From: Saprospiraceae bacterium
Lineage (GTDB): Bacteria; Bacteroidota; Bacteroidia; Chitinophagales; Saprospiraceae
DNA: 64,000 nt
Assembly (NCBI GenBank): GCA_016718205.1
Contig: JADKEB010000013.1
Coordinates: 124,001-188,000, forward strand
Direction of reading: 5' to 3'
Both the position numbers and the translations under genes were made by a program. Below the pieces are notes generated by a model. That model ran no database searches. It was given only the letters and a program-made list of their open reading frames with translations, and was not told the origin of the DNA. This document shows, piece after piece, positions 1 through 8,281 of this stretch; position 1 is the stretch's first letter, and each line of letters starts with the position of its first letter.

Positions 1-70
1 GCAGAGAAAGAGCAAAATAACAAGTCAAGATGTATAGGTTATATAGGTTATATATTGACAGACCCTTAGT
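1..70. repeat. Partial copy of a dispersed palindromic repeat, cut by the window edge
   Basis: The first 35 bases match the right part of the palindromic element at 18804-18963 (18908-18942) at about 30 of 35 positions, beginning with gcagagaaagagcaaaa. Similarity weakens after that, but both end close to a cagag/cagac-type terminus. The left part lies outside the window. Confidence 0.5.
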
Positions 71-90
71 CAATGTTTTGATATAAATAA

Positions 91-472
91 GAGTAAGTTT
101 AAATTTTTATGTTTGAGCGAAAGTGAGGAAATTTAATTTTGGACAAGATGACTGAATGGTCTCGTTTATGACGAGAATTGAGTAAAATACTTTACTCAAT
201 AATGAAGGAACTGCGAAAGCCACCCATCCAATCAAATGTTTGCTTGGTTCCTTTCATTAAATCGTGATTTCTATCACGATTTTGCTTCGCATCATTCAGT
301 CCGGCTCGCATCAAATACTGCATTTAGTCGGTCAAGACGATTTTTTAAAAAAAATGTCTTGATCGGGACAGAAACGTCCCGAAAGTTCAAGCGAGCTTGA
401 CGCGGTACGGCGAAAAATATAACGCTGGCTAAAATTAAATTTGCCACTTGAAGCCAAATGATAAAAGTTTAT
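91..472. repeat. MITE-like dispersed repeat, copy 1 (long form)
   Basis: The left end (gagtaagtttaaatttttat) and the right end (ccaaatgataaaagttta) are imperfect inverted repeats of each other. The same outer arms occur in opposite orientation at 32852-33112. Shared internal blocks include the gaccattcagtcatcttg motif and the cgcggtacggcgaaaaata motif. This copy is about 120 bases longer inside. It encodes no protein that I can see. Confidence 0.7.
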
Positions 473-625
473 ACCGACGAGAATTTATTTTGCAAATAAT
501 TCTGTCGCCATTATAAAGACGATTAATGTCTTTAAAGACAAGCTTGCTGTCCTTACTCAAAATGAATAAATTGATAAATTAAATTTTCGCAAACCAATTT
601 ATTTTGAGTATAAATATACTCTAAG
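471..625. repeat. Dispersed hairpin repeat, copy A
   Basis: It starts with ataccgacga and ends with gcaaaccaatttattttgag plus an A/T-rich tail. A related shorter copy lies at 26521-26626. Inside, the segment around 577-596 (ctcaaaatgaataaattg) is nearly the reverse complement of the end (caatttattttgag), so it can form a hairpin. It directly abuts the MITE-like repeat at 91-472 and ends in tatactctaa, which resembles the outer tip of that repeat, so the two may form one composite element. The rest of 1-742 holds no gene. Confidence 0.55.
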
Positions 626-742
626 GGGATTATTGTTAAAGAACGTTATATTTAACTTATTAAACTTTGAAGTGTTGTTAGGAGTGTCAATTTTTTGCCT
701 TTTGAATAAGTTTTAAGCATTTTTTATCATTAACATATTTTT

Positions 743-1555
743 ATGAGCAAATACAATCTTCAACTAACCACCATCACCCAACAAAGATTTTATGAACTTT
801 GGGAAGAAACAAGAAGTCATGTGACCGATGATGAAAATAAAATATATCAATTTTTTAAACCCTATATTGAGACTATTCCAAAACTAGTTTTGGGTGAGTA
901 CTACTGGCAAATATTCCTCAATACACAACCATTTCCAAAAATTCTTATGGTGGATGGTTCTGTTAAAATAATGACTTCTCTGACTGCGGATGAACTTGTA
1001 ACCACAAGTCCTGAATTACTTTTCTCACGATACAAAGATGAAGATTTGCTTTCTATTATGACTTACATTGCTATCATTTTTCCAAAAATATTCAGTCTTG
1101 CTCCTGATCAACGTGAGCACTTTAACTTCACGATATATGCCAGAATAATGAATGATGACAACGAATATAAATGGAATAGTATCCAATATCCAGCTCTTTA
1201 TTTTGACGAAAATGATCAATTGCTCTATGGAATGGTACTCTATACCAATGTAGATCATCTCATGAAACCAGATGCAACATCCATTATGACAGTACTTGAT
1301 GCTACCATGCCAGACAAACAATTATTTACTTATTATTCATCCACTGACCAACAATGGATAGAAAAGCCCTACCCCAATACTAGCCATAGAGAAAAAGAAA
1401 TCATTGGTCTGCTGAGTCAAGGGAAGGCAAGCAAACAAATAGCTGATGTCCTAGGTATCACAAAAAATACAGTAGATAATCATAGACAGCGATTATTGAA
1501 AAAATTTGGAGTAAAATCATCTGCAGAACTAGTGATTAAAGCTATGAATTTGTAA
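743..1555 (+). CDS. LuxR-family transcriptional regulator
   Basis: This is a 270-residue protein with a C-terminal LuxR/GerE helix-turn-helix at about residues 212-266: SHREKEIIGLLSQGKASKQIA, then the recognition helix TKNTVDNHRQRLLKKF. The first 200 residues look like a PAS-like ligand or signal-sensing domain of the kind found in Bacteroidota LuxR proteins, but I cannot name a ligand. There is no receiver aspartate pattern, so it is not an obvious two-component response regulator. The ATG follows a long A/T-rich leader after the repeats. The next gene, a T9SS protein, starts 85 bases after its stop and may be a target. Confidence 0.8.
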   Translation: MSKYNLQLTTITQQRFYELWEETRSHVTDDENKIYQFFKPYIETIPKLVLGEYYWQIFLNTQPFPKILMVDGSVKIMTSLTADELVTTSPELLFSRYKDEDLLSIMTYIAIIFPKIFSLAPDQREHFNFTIYARIMNDDNEYKWNSIQYPALYFDENDQLLYGMVLYTNVDHLMKPDATSIMTVLDATMPDKQLFTYYSSTDQQWIEKPYPNTSHREKEIIGLLSQGKASKQIADVLGITKNTVDNHRQRLLKKFGVKSSAELVIKAMNL

Positions 1556-1562
1556 TATGTGC

Positions 1563-1580
1563 TTAGTGATAAATCACTAA
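1563..1580. promoter_or_regulatory. Perfect palindrome between the LuxR gene and a T9SS gene
   Basis: ttagtgat-aa-atcactaa has two perfect 8-base arms around a 2-base centre. It lies 8 bases after the LuxR stop codon. A TAnnTTTG -7-like box (taaatttg, 1603-1610) lies downstream, before the likely start at 1640. It could be a binding site for a dimeric regulator or a short hairpin. There is no T-tract, so a terminator is less likely. Confidence 0.4.
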
Positions 1581-1639
1581 TGCTCTGCTTGGAATTTGGA
1601 TGTAAATTTGCAATTTGTATTGATCTAAATATATGCAAT

Positions 1640-3643
1640 ATGTGCAAGTTAATATTTTCCATCTGCTTCTTTTTTTATGTGCATTTTGGCATTTCGCAGT
1701 TACCTGATTTTGTGTGGGCAAAAAAAGCTAATTTCGTTACTCATGGTATAACTCATGATGCTTCAGGAAATGTCTATACAACTGGCTACTACACTGGAAC
1801 AGTGGATTTTGACCCTAGCCCATTAGGTGTTTATAATCTCACAGCTGCTAGTGGTAGAGTAAACAGCTTTATCTTAAAATTAAATGCAAGCGGTAATTTT
1901 GTTTGGGCAAAGGAATTTGTTCCATTGACTGACGAAACATTGGTTACAGGTTTCGAAATAAAAGTTGACCCAATGGGAAATGTATATACTATTGGATCTT
2001 TTAGCAATCAAAATTTTAGCTGGGATAATGGAATAGTTGATTTTGATCCCGGCCCGGGGTTTTATAATTTAGAAACCGATGTGTTTCCTAGTGGATGGTC
2101 TGCAAATTCATTTCTATCAAAATTGGACGTGAGTGGTAATTTTGTCTGGGCACATAAAATGGTAAATACAAGTTCTGTTTGGAATACTACTTTATCTTTT
2201 GAATTGGATAATGCTAATAATATTTGCTTAACGGGATATTTTGAAGATACCAAAGATTTTAACCCTGGGGCATTAGGTATTTTTAACATGACAGCCGTAG
2301 GTGATAATGATGGGTTTGTGTTGAAGCTAAATACTAGTGGTAATTTTATGTGGGCAAAACAATTTGGTGGTACTGGAATAGTTTTTTCTAAGGATTTAGC
2401 TATTGATGATGATAACAATATTTACTCTATTGGCCATTTTACTGGTACAGCTGATTTCAATCCCAGCTTACTGGGTGTTCATAACATAACAAGTGAAGGC
2501 AATACCGATGTGTACATTTCCAAACTTAACGACTCAGGTAATTTTGTATGGGCTAAAGCTATTAGTGGTGTGGATATACAGACTGGTGAAAGTATTGAAG
2601 TAGATGCGCTGAATAATGTGATATCTATTGGACATTTTCAAGGGGTTACGGACTTCGATCCTAATCCAGCATCCTCATTTAATTTGACCGCTATTTCTGA
2701 TATGTTTATATCAAAATTGGATGTGAATGGAAATTTTGTATGGGCAAAACAGTTGGATAATACTACTAACAATTTCACCATCGACGGACTCAATCATATT
2801 TATATCACTGGTCATTTTATAGGTAGTTATGATTGTGATCCTGGCCCTGCTACCTATTTACTATCCAGTTCTGGCGGAGGAGACTATTTTACGCTGCGTC
2901 TCAATCATGACGGGATTTTTCAATCCGCATTTAAAACAGGTGGTACAGGTAGTGATGGCGCTACTTGCATCTCCATGGATGCTTCGAATAATATTTATAC
3001 AGCTGGTTATTTTCAAAATACTGTGGATTTTAATCCTGGTCCAGGTACTTTTAATTTAGTAGCTCTTGCAGGTGATCATTACAGTTTTATCACAAAACTC
3101 AACCAAAGTACCATTCCATTACCCATCTCTCTCATATCTTTTTCAGCAAATTGTCAAGGAAATAATGTTGAATTATATTGGTCCACTGCGACTGAAACAA
3201 ATAATGATCATTTTACTGTGGAGCAGTCGGGTGATGGTATTAACTTTAAAGCAATAGGTAAAATCGATTCTAAAGGTAATGGTATTAGCACCAATGATTA
3301 TGCATATACTGATGAAAATCCAGGTCTAAACGACAACTACTATCGGTTAAAACAAACTGACTTTGACGGTAATTTTAGTTATTCTAAAGTGATTAAAGTG
3401 CATTGCAGAGATGTTGATAATGTCTTTTCTGTATATCCCAATCCAAGTATTGATGGCCTGATTAATATTATTCTATCAAATGATGCAGTTGTTACAGTCA
3501 TGAATGCATTGGGCAAAACCATTTATACGCAAAGCTATCCTTTAGGACAGCATGTTATTAACTTGAGTCCTAATTCAGGAATTTATTTTATAAAGGTATT
3601 GTCAGGGAGTCGCTATCAGTCTCAAAAAATTGTAATTGAGTAA
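1640..3643 (+). CDS. Exported beta-propeller-like repeat protein with T9SS sorting domain
   Basis: The ATG at 1640 was chosen because it begins a signal peptide (MCKLIFSICFFFYVHFGIS); the open frame extends upstream only through a GTG at 1559. The mature protein carries about six repeats with a G-N-F-V-W-A-K core alternating with D-F-N/D-P-G...Y/F-N-L, the SBBP/beta-propeller type common in Bacteroidota. This is followed by a fibronectin-like stretch (WSTATETNNDHF...RLKQTDFDG). The last 75 residues are a T9SS type A sorting domain (VYPNPSIDG...GIYFIKV...KIVIE). It should cross the outer membrane by T9SS and be surface-attached or released. Its substrate or partner is unknown. Confidence 0.8.
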   Translation: MCKLIFSICFFFYVHFGISQLPDFVWAKKANFVTHGITHDASGNVYTTGYYTGTVDFDPSPLGVYNLTAASGRVNSFILKLNASGNFVWAKEFVPLTDETLVTGFEIKVDPMGNVYTIGSFSNQNFSWDNGIVDFDPGPGFYNLETDVFPSGWSANSFLSKLDVSGNFVWAHKMVNTSSVWNTTLSFELDNANNICLTGYFEDTKDFNPGALGIFNMTAVGDNDGFVLKLNTSGNFMWAKQFGGTGIVFSKDLAIDDDNNIYSIGHFTGTADFNPSLLGVHNITSEGNTDVYISKLNDSGNFVWAKAISGVDIQTGESIEVDALNNVISIGHFQGVTDFDPNPASSFNLTAISDMFISKLDVNGNFVWAKQLDNTTNNFTIDGLNHIYITGHFIGSYDCDPGPATYLLSSSGGGDYFTLRLNHDGIFQSAFKTGGTGSDGATCISMDASNNIYTAGYFQNTVDFNPGPGTFNLVALAGDHYSFITKLNQSTIPLPISLISFSANCQGNNVELYWSTATETNNDHFTVEQSGDGINFKAIGKIDSKGNGISTNDYAYTDENPGLNDNYYRLKQTDFDGNFSYSKVIKVHCRDVDNVFSVYPNPSIDGLINIILSNDAVVTVMNALGKTIYTQSYPLGQHVINLSPNSGIYFIKVLSGSRYQSQKIVIE

Positions 3644-3678
3644 AATGATTTGTTCAACACCAAAAAATCCTTTTGACC

Positions 3679-5205
3679 ATGGTACGCTTATTCAGAATTT
3701 TTTTCGCATTAGAATTTTTATTGCAGTCGACCATAGTTTCTGCGCAACTTCCTGAGCCTACCCAAGAATTTCGTGGGTTGTGGGTTACTTCATTCAAAGC
3801 AAACGTTCTGGGCAATACTGCCGCAGAAGACGCTTTGATTGCTTATGCTGTGGCCAATGATTTTAATTATTTGATTTGCACCAATATGTTTCAGATACTC
3901 ACTGCATCGTGTGGGTCATTTACATCAGATATGATGGCATTACAAACTTTTGTAGCTAAAGCACATGCAGAAGGCATAGCCTATGTAAGTGGAAATGTAG
4001 GGGCATTGGCCACAGCAGAAAAAATACAAGAATATAACAATTGTGCTTCAGTCACGAGCGCACAAAAATTGGACATGATTACCTACGAATGTGAATTTTA
4101 CAATGCTGCCACCAATGGTTCTTGTCCAAGTTATGCATCCTATATTAGTCAGTTATCATCCATAAAATCTATCTGCACTGCTACTACATCGAGTGTACTG
4201 GGTCGTCCTTTGGTATGTGAAGCTTATATAGGTGGCGAAGGAAGTACTGGATTGGTTTTGACTTATTCATCAGAAGCTGAAATGGAGGAAATAGCTACTG
4301 TCGCTGATCATATTCTGATCACTTATTATCGTCCTATGCCATCTAGCTCGGGTGGTAATTTTTTCAATTGGACCATAGGCAGATTGGATTGGATAGCTAA
4401 AACAGGAGCTCCAAGCAACATCGTATTATTACTCAAATCCAGAAATACGGATAGTAATAATATGTATGCATATCTTAATTCTTTTCCTGGTACACATTAT
4501 AACGCAGTACGAGACCCATTTTTGTCATGGGTAGAAGGTATGGCTTACAATCCTTCATTGACCAAAGGATATAGAGAAAAATATAATGATGGTACTTACC
4601 CTTGGCTATCGGGCATTCAGGTAAAGGGATTTGCTTGGTTTGAGCATTTGGCGAATATGGCACTTGGTCCTCTACCTATAGAACTTATCAACTTCCATGT
4701 AGAAAAAGACATTCATAATCATGCAATTATTAGTTGGACTACTGCTAACGAAGTGAATAACGACTACTTTGAAATAGAAAATTCAGCAGATGGTCATGAT
4801 TGGCAATTTGTATCAAAAATATCAGGAAAAGGAAATTCAAATTCATCTCAACATTATTCATTTACTGATCAAAAACCATTAAGTGGAACATCTTATTACC
4901 GTATCAAACAAGTAGATTTTGATGGACAAATGAGTTATACACCTATCAAATCTATTTCATTTGATAAATTTTCTAATCACAAATCTCTTCGAATATCACC
5001 CAATCCTGTGACCCACCAATTGAATATCCATGGTGAATATGCGGAAGAAACCCAAGTACAAATATTTAATGCACACGGACGTAAAATGGATGGTCTGTTA
5101 TTCCATAAAGATCAAACAAATTTAAGTGTGGATGTATCCCATTTAGCAGCTGGCTTATATTTGCTGCATGTCGATGGTGAAAATTTAAGGTTTATAAAAT
5201 ATTAG
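3679..5205 (+). CDS. Exported T9SS protein with a putative TIM-barrel-like N-terminal domain
   Basis: The ATG at 3679 is preferred over a TTG two codons upstream; it starts a signal peptide (MVRLFRIFFALEFLLQ...VSAQ). The mature part opens with EFRGLWVTSFKAN, reminiscent of GHL10-type glycosidase-like proteins (EFRGvWV), and later has DHILITYYRPMP, a barrel-strand-like motif. I cannot see a clear catalytic acid pair, so enzyme activity is uncertain. Residues from about 335 are the typical linker (INFHVEKD...WTTANEVNNDYFEIE...RIKQVDFDG), followed by a T9SS type A signal (ISPNPVTHQLNIHG...AAGLYLLHV). It starts 35 bases after the previous T9SS gene, so the two may be co-transcribed. Confidence 0.7.
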   Translation: MVRLFRIFFALEFLLQSTIVSAQLPEPTQEFRGLWVTSFKANVLGNTAAEDALIAYAVANDFNYLICTNMFQILTASCGSFTSDMMALQTFVAKAHAEGIAYVSGNVGALATAEKIQEYNNCASVTSAQKLDMITYECEFYNAATNGSCPSYASYISQLSSIKSICTATTSSVLGRPLVCEAYIGGEGSTGLVLTYSSEAEMEEIATVADHILITYYRPMPSSSGGNFFNWTIGRLDWIAKTGAPSNIVLLLKSRNTDSNNMYAYLNSFPGTHYNAVRDPFLSWVEGMAYNPSLTKGYREKYNDGTYPWLSGIQVKGFAWFEHLANMALGPLPIELINFHVEKDIHNHAIISWTTANEVNNDYFEIENSADGHDWQFVSKISGKGNSNSSQHYSFTDQKPLSGTSYYRIKQVDFDGQMSYTPIKSISFDKFSNHKSLRISPNPVTHQLNIHGEYAEETQVQIFNAHGRKMDGLLFHKDQTNLSVDVSHLAAGLYLLHVDGENLRFIKY

Positions 5206-5216
5206 GCTTGGAGAAA

Positions 5217-5309
5217 ATGAAGCTTTTAATTAGTGTTTTATTTATTATCAACTTTATAGGATCTATGCTACAAGGACAAGGTTTTTGCTTTCTTCAAACC
5301 CTCTACTAA
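5217..5309 (+). pseudogene. Orphan signal-peptide fragment
   Basis: A 30-codon frame encodes a good signal peptide (MKLLISVLFIINFIGSMLQGQ) and stops nine residues later. It lies 11 bases after the previous stop. It may be the detached 5' end of the TPR gene whose body starts near 5550, or of a lost paralogue. No function is expected as it stands. Confidence 0.35.
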
Positions 5310-5450
5310 GTTTAACACCAAAAGTAAGATGTAATCTTGATGACCAAAGTTGTCGTCAGAATACCAAATACTCTCTCTGGGCGATATAGCGCGATCATCC
5401 TTGAGAAAAACATCCACAATCTCAATGAAGAATGCAGCGGAAAAAACCAA
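5263..5450 (-). pseudogene. Possible remnant of an outer-membrane beta-barrel gene
   Basis: On the minus strand the frame reads FFIEIVDVFLKDDR...IWYSDDNFGHQDYI. After a one-base shift it continues as LHLTFGVKLSRGFEESKN and stops, which looks like a final beta-barrel strand. It needs a frameshift and has no start. It may be a gene fragment lodged between the orphan signal peptide (5217) and the TPR gene. The alternative is chance reading frames. Confidence 0.25.
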
Positions 5451-5605
5451 TGGAAGAATGAATTCAAAAGTTCTGGATAGTATAGGAGCTTTCTCAAAGG
5501 ATTACTTACAACAAAAGTACAGATGGTCACGCCTTCCTTTCGGTTTTTGTTCAAAACATAAATACAGCACAAAATTGTAATGCTTTTTTATATCAAAAAG
5601 ATACC

Positions 5606-6343
5606 TTGCAATACGAAGCTTGTCTGATTGCAGAAGATGCGTATCAATATTATCAGTACAGTAGGGAATATCAGGAAATATTGGATAGCGCCATAAAAAA
5701 ATGTTCCCGTTTCTCCTTCGCTTACCGCAATAAGTCCATGGCATATCTCAAAAGTGGTGACTTCATCACATGGAAATATCTGATAGACAAAGCAGTAGAA
5801 TATGATTTCAGTGGAAATATTGGCTATCGGGGTTGGTGTAAGTTTCAATTTTTTAGAGACTATCAAGGCGCTATCGACGATATAGAATCACTCGAAGCAG
5901 TATATACAGGAAATATTGGATATTCCGCTGGTGGACAATATCATCTTAAGGTAGCCAAAGCATTATGCTATAAACAATTGGGTAAAATCGAAAAGGCAAT
6001 AACTATCATGGAGCTATATATGCAGGACACCACCAATCAAATTTCGGTATTCGATCACCTCCATTTAGGTGTTATGTATTTAGAAACCGCCGCTTATGAA
6101 CAAGCCATCAACCAATTTAAATTGCAAGGTGTACACAGCGACCAAGCTGAAAACCAATTTTACTTAGCACTTTGTCATCAAAAAATGAAAAATGATGCTT
6201 TGTTTAAAATTCATATCACAAAAGCTAAAGAGATGTATATCCAAAATAAAAAGATGTATTTTCACTACACAGAGCCGATCGATAGGGTATATTTGGCGGA
6301 GATCGAAGACGCGATGGAGAACAAAGATGTTAAGGAAAAATAG
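5606..6343 (+). CDS. TPR protein with disrupted 5' end
   Basis: The 245-residue protein has tetratricopeptide-like helices throughout (SFAYRNKSMAYLKSGDF, YHLKVAKALCYKQLGKIEKA, VFDHLHLGVMYLETAAYEQA). The TTG at 5606 is only a formal start. In the same frame upstream the coding sense clearly continues (SVFVQNINTAQNCNAFLYQKD), ending in what looks like a signal-peptide cleavage region. However, no ATG, GTG or TTG occurs back to the in-frame stop at 5483. The true start was therefore probably lost by a frameshift or insertion, and the orphan signal peptide at 5217 may be the missing piece. The function is probably protein interaction in the periplasm. Confidence 0.6.
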   Translation: MQYEACLIAEDAYQYYQYSREYQEILDSAIKKCSRFSFAYRNKSMAYLKSGDFITWKYLIDKAVEYDFSGNIGYRGWCKFQFFRDYQGAIDDIESLEAVYTGNIGYSAGGQYHLKVAKALCYKQLGKIEKAITIMELYMQDTTNQISVFDHLHLGVMYLETAAYEQAINQFKLQGVHSDQAENQFYLALCHQKMKNDALFKIHITKAKEMYIQNKKMYFHYTEPIDRVYLAEIEDAMENKDVKEK

Positions 6344-6430
6344 ATTAATAAAACGTATATCAACATACAGATAAAATCTTTCAACACAAATATCTCCTAT
6401 AACTTTCACCTTTCTAAGGATCGGTACAAA

Positions 6431-6464
6431 AAAGCCTTGAACCATAGCAATGATTCAAGGCTTT
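6431..6464 (-). terminator. Intrinsic terminator of the fasciclin gene
   Basis: There is a perfect 11-bp stem (6431-6441 with 6454-6464) and a 12-base loop. On the minus strand it is followed by a run of six T. It lies 41 bases after the stop of the minus-strand fasciclin gene and also separates it from the converging TPR gene. Confidence 0.8.
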
Positions 6465-6504
6465 GCAAAAAATGAAATCTTCTTTAGAAAATTCTAAAAC
6501 GCAA

Positions 6505-7065
6505 TTATTTAGGAAGCAGTACATCTCCTATCACGTGGATCCATCCATTGGATGTCTGGATAGATGCAACAACTTCGCTGCCGTTTACAGATATTTTACC
6601 ATCTTTTACGGTGATGTTTACTTTTTTACCATTTACTTGATCATAGGTTTGGCCATCCTGGAAGTACTCTGGTTTGAGAGCACCCACGTAGGTGTGATAT
6701 TCAAGAATGTTAACCAAATCTGCCTTTTTTTCAGGCTTTAGCAATCCTTCTACTGTTCCTGCCGGCAACTTTTCAAAAGCGGCATTCGTAGGAGCAAATA
6801 CAGTAAAAGGTCCGGCATTAGAAAGTGCGTCTACCAGTCCACCGGCTTTGACTGCTGCCACTAGTGTAGTATGATCTTTGCTGCCTACAGCCACCTGTAC
6901 AATGTTTGGATTGGAGACATCGTCTTTTACATTAGATTGACCTACTCCATCTTCAGCAGCCGTAACTTCAGATGTGGCAGGTGCAGTGGATTCAGATGAG
7001 GATGACTTGCATGATAAAAAAGCAAATACAACAATTACAAGAAAGGTTTGAATAATTCGTGTCAT
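6505..7065 (-). CDS. Fasciclin (FAS1) domain lipoprotein
   Basis: The 186-residue protein begins with a lipoprotein signal peptide (MTRIIQTFLVIVVFAFLSC, lipobox Cys at residue 19) and a Ser/Thr/Ala-rich linker. One FAS1 domain follows from about residue 55: TTLVAAVKAGGLVDALSNAG, FTVFAPTNAAFEKLPAGT, ILEYHTYVG and the closing GWIHVIGDVLLPK (the H2 region). FAS1 proteins mediate adhesion or envelope interactions, and this one should be anchored in the outer membrane or the periplasmic face. It is a single gene with its own terminator. Confidence 0.88.
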   Translation of the reverse strand: MTRIIQTFLVIVVFAFLSCKSSSSESTAPATSEVTAAEDGVGQSNVKDDVSNPNIVQVAVGSKDHTTLVAAVKAGGLVDALSNAGPFTVFAPTNAAFEKLPAGTVEGLLKPEKKADLVNILEYHTYVGALKPEYFQDGQTYDQVNGKKVNITVKDGKISVNGSEVVASIQTSNGWIHVIGDVLLPK

Positions 7066-7109
7066 GATTTTTAAAATTTAATGCCACAAAGTAATTCAGA
7101 ATCATAAAG

Positions 7110-8050
7110 TTAATTTATGAGTACAATCATAAAAGCAGGATAAACTATTCTTTTTTGTGGTAAACGAGAAGCAAAACAAGGCTGGCTGGAGAGCATAACA
7201 AGGCTAATGCCAAACAATGTCTCATTGAGATAAGGTATCAGAATATATACAAATGAAGCTACACCTTGTACCATGAGTACCAACTCATTGGCAAAAACAC
7301 CGATACTGAAAACGATCAATGACATCACGGCAACTTTATATTGCCTGATATAATTATTCAAAAGCAAATATCCCAGCAAAGACAAAGAGGTAAATGCCAG
7401 TAATACCAGATGAAGGTATGCAATCACTATCGATCTGAATCCAAAAGCCAATTACTGATTTCAGGAAATACACTACCTGCTTGTAGTAAAAGTTTTATAA
7501 CCAAGGCAAAAAAGGCCAATCCTAACAACCATCGTACGGCTTTTGGCCATATTGTTTTTATATGACCAAGATGAGTCAAGACTTTTTTTACCATCATCGA
7601 CAAACCCCAAAGTTGGAGTAATACAGCTGCTACAGGTAATATCAATACATACCAAGGGAGTTTGGCCCATAATATCGAAAGAAAATAAGCAGGGATACAA
7701 GCTATAAAAAATGTTTTAAACAGTTTTGAGTCGTATGAAAAAGAAGGAAATTCTGAAAATTTATCCATTATAAGTCCCATGATAGCAAAGAAAAACCATC
7801 CGCTATACTGAAAATGGAGATAAAAATATACAGACCCAAGGTAGGCATGTTAACTGATATTTTTTGTCACCATCATATATGACAGATAAAAGGTTCCGAG
7901 CGATGACAAAACATTAAATAGCAATGCCGCCTTAAACCAATTTTTGGATGGATGGTCAGGCATATTCATCAAATCTTTAAAGTAGTGATACGCAAAACCA
8001 TAACCTATGAGTATAGATAAAGTAGAAAAAGTGATGATTTATTAGATCGC
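7110..8050 (-). pseudogene. Decayed gene for a multi-pass membrane protein
   Basis: Three pieces of one hydrophobic protein read in order on the minus strand. The first begins near 8028 (ITFSTLSILIGYGFAYHYF) and is cut by an in-frame TAA at 7850-7852. The second runs on in the same frame (HAYLGSVYFYLHFQYSGWFF) through 7780-7427. The third is shifted one frame near 7440 (FGFRSIVIAYLHLVLLAF) and ends at 7110. The joined text reads like one continuous polytopic protein of about 300 residues. No start codon is left at the 5' end, and stops lie just upstream (about 8029-8034). With one nonsense codon, one frameshift and a missing start, it is almost certainly non-functional. I do not recognise the family function. 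Confidence 0.7.
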
Positions 8051-8281
8051 ATTCATTTTTTAAGTCAACCTTGATGCTGCGTCTTTCCGCATTTTTTCTT
8101 GATTGCATCTAATCCTTTTTTTACTTCATCATATGCTTAGCTTACGAAAACAAACCCTCTGCCTTTTCTCCAAAAGTAAATAATGTAAATAAATATCTTT
8201 AGTAGGGAACTACAAAAACAACATTTTAAATAATGTATAAGCTCACGGCCATGGTCTAATTCTAATTTCCCTTTCTTAAAA
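8051..8281. other. Gene-free spacer
   Basis: This is A/T-rich spacer between the decayed membrane gene and the TMTC-like gene. I see no open frame, hairpin or clear promoter. Confidence 0.5.

Noticed and set aside
1559..1639. GTG start at 1559 for the first T9SS gene
   Set aside because: The signal peptide begins at the ATG at 1640, and the upstream codons include the palindrome and -7-like box.
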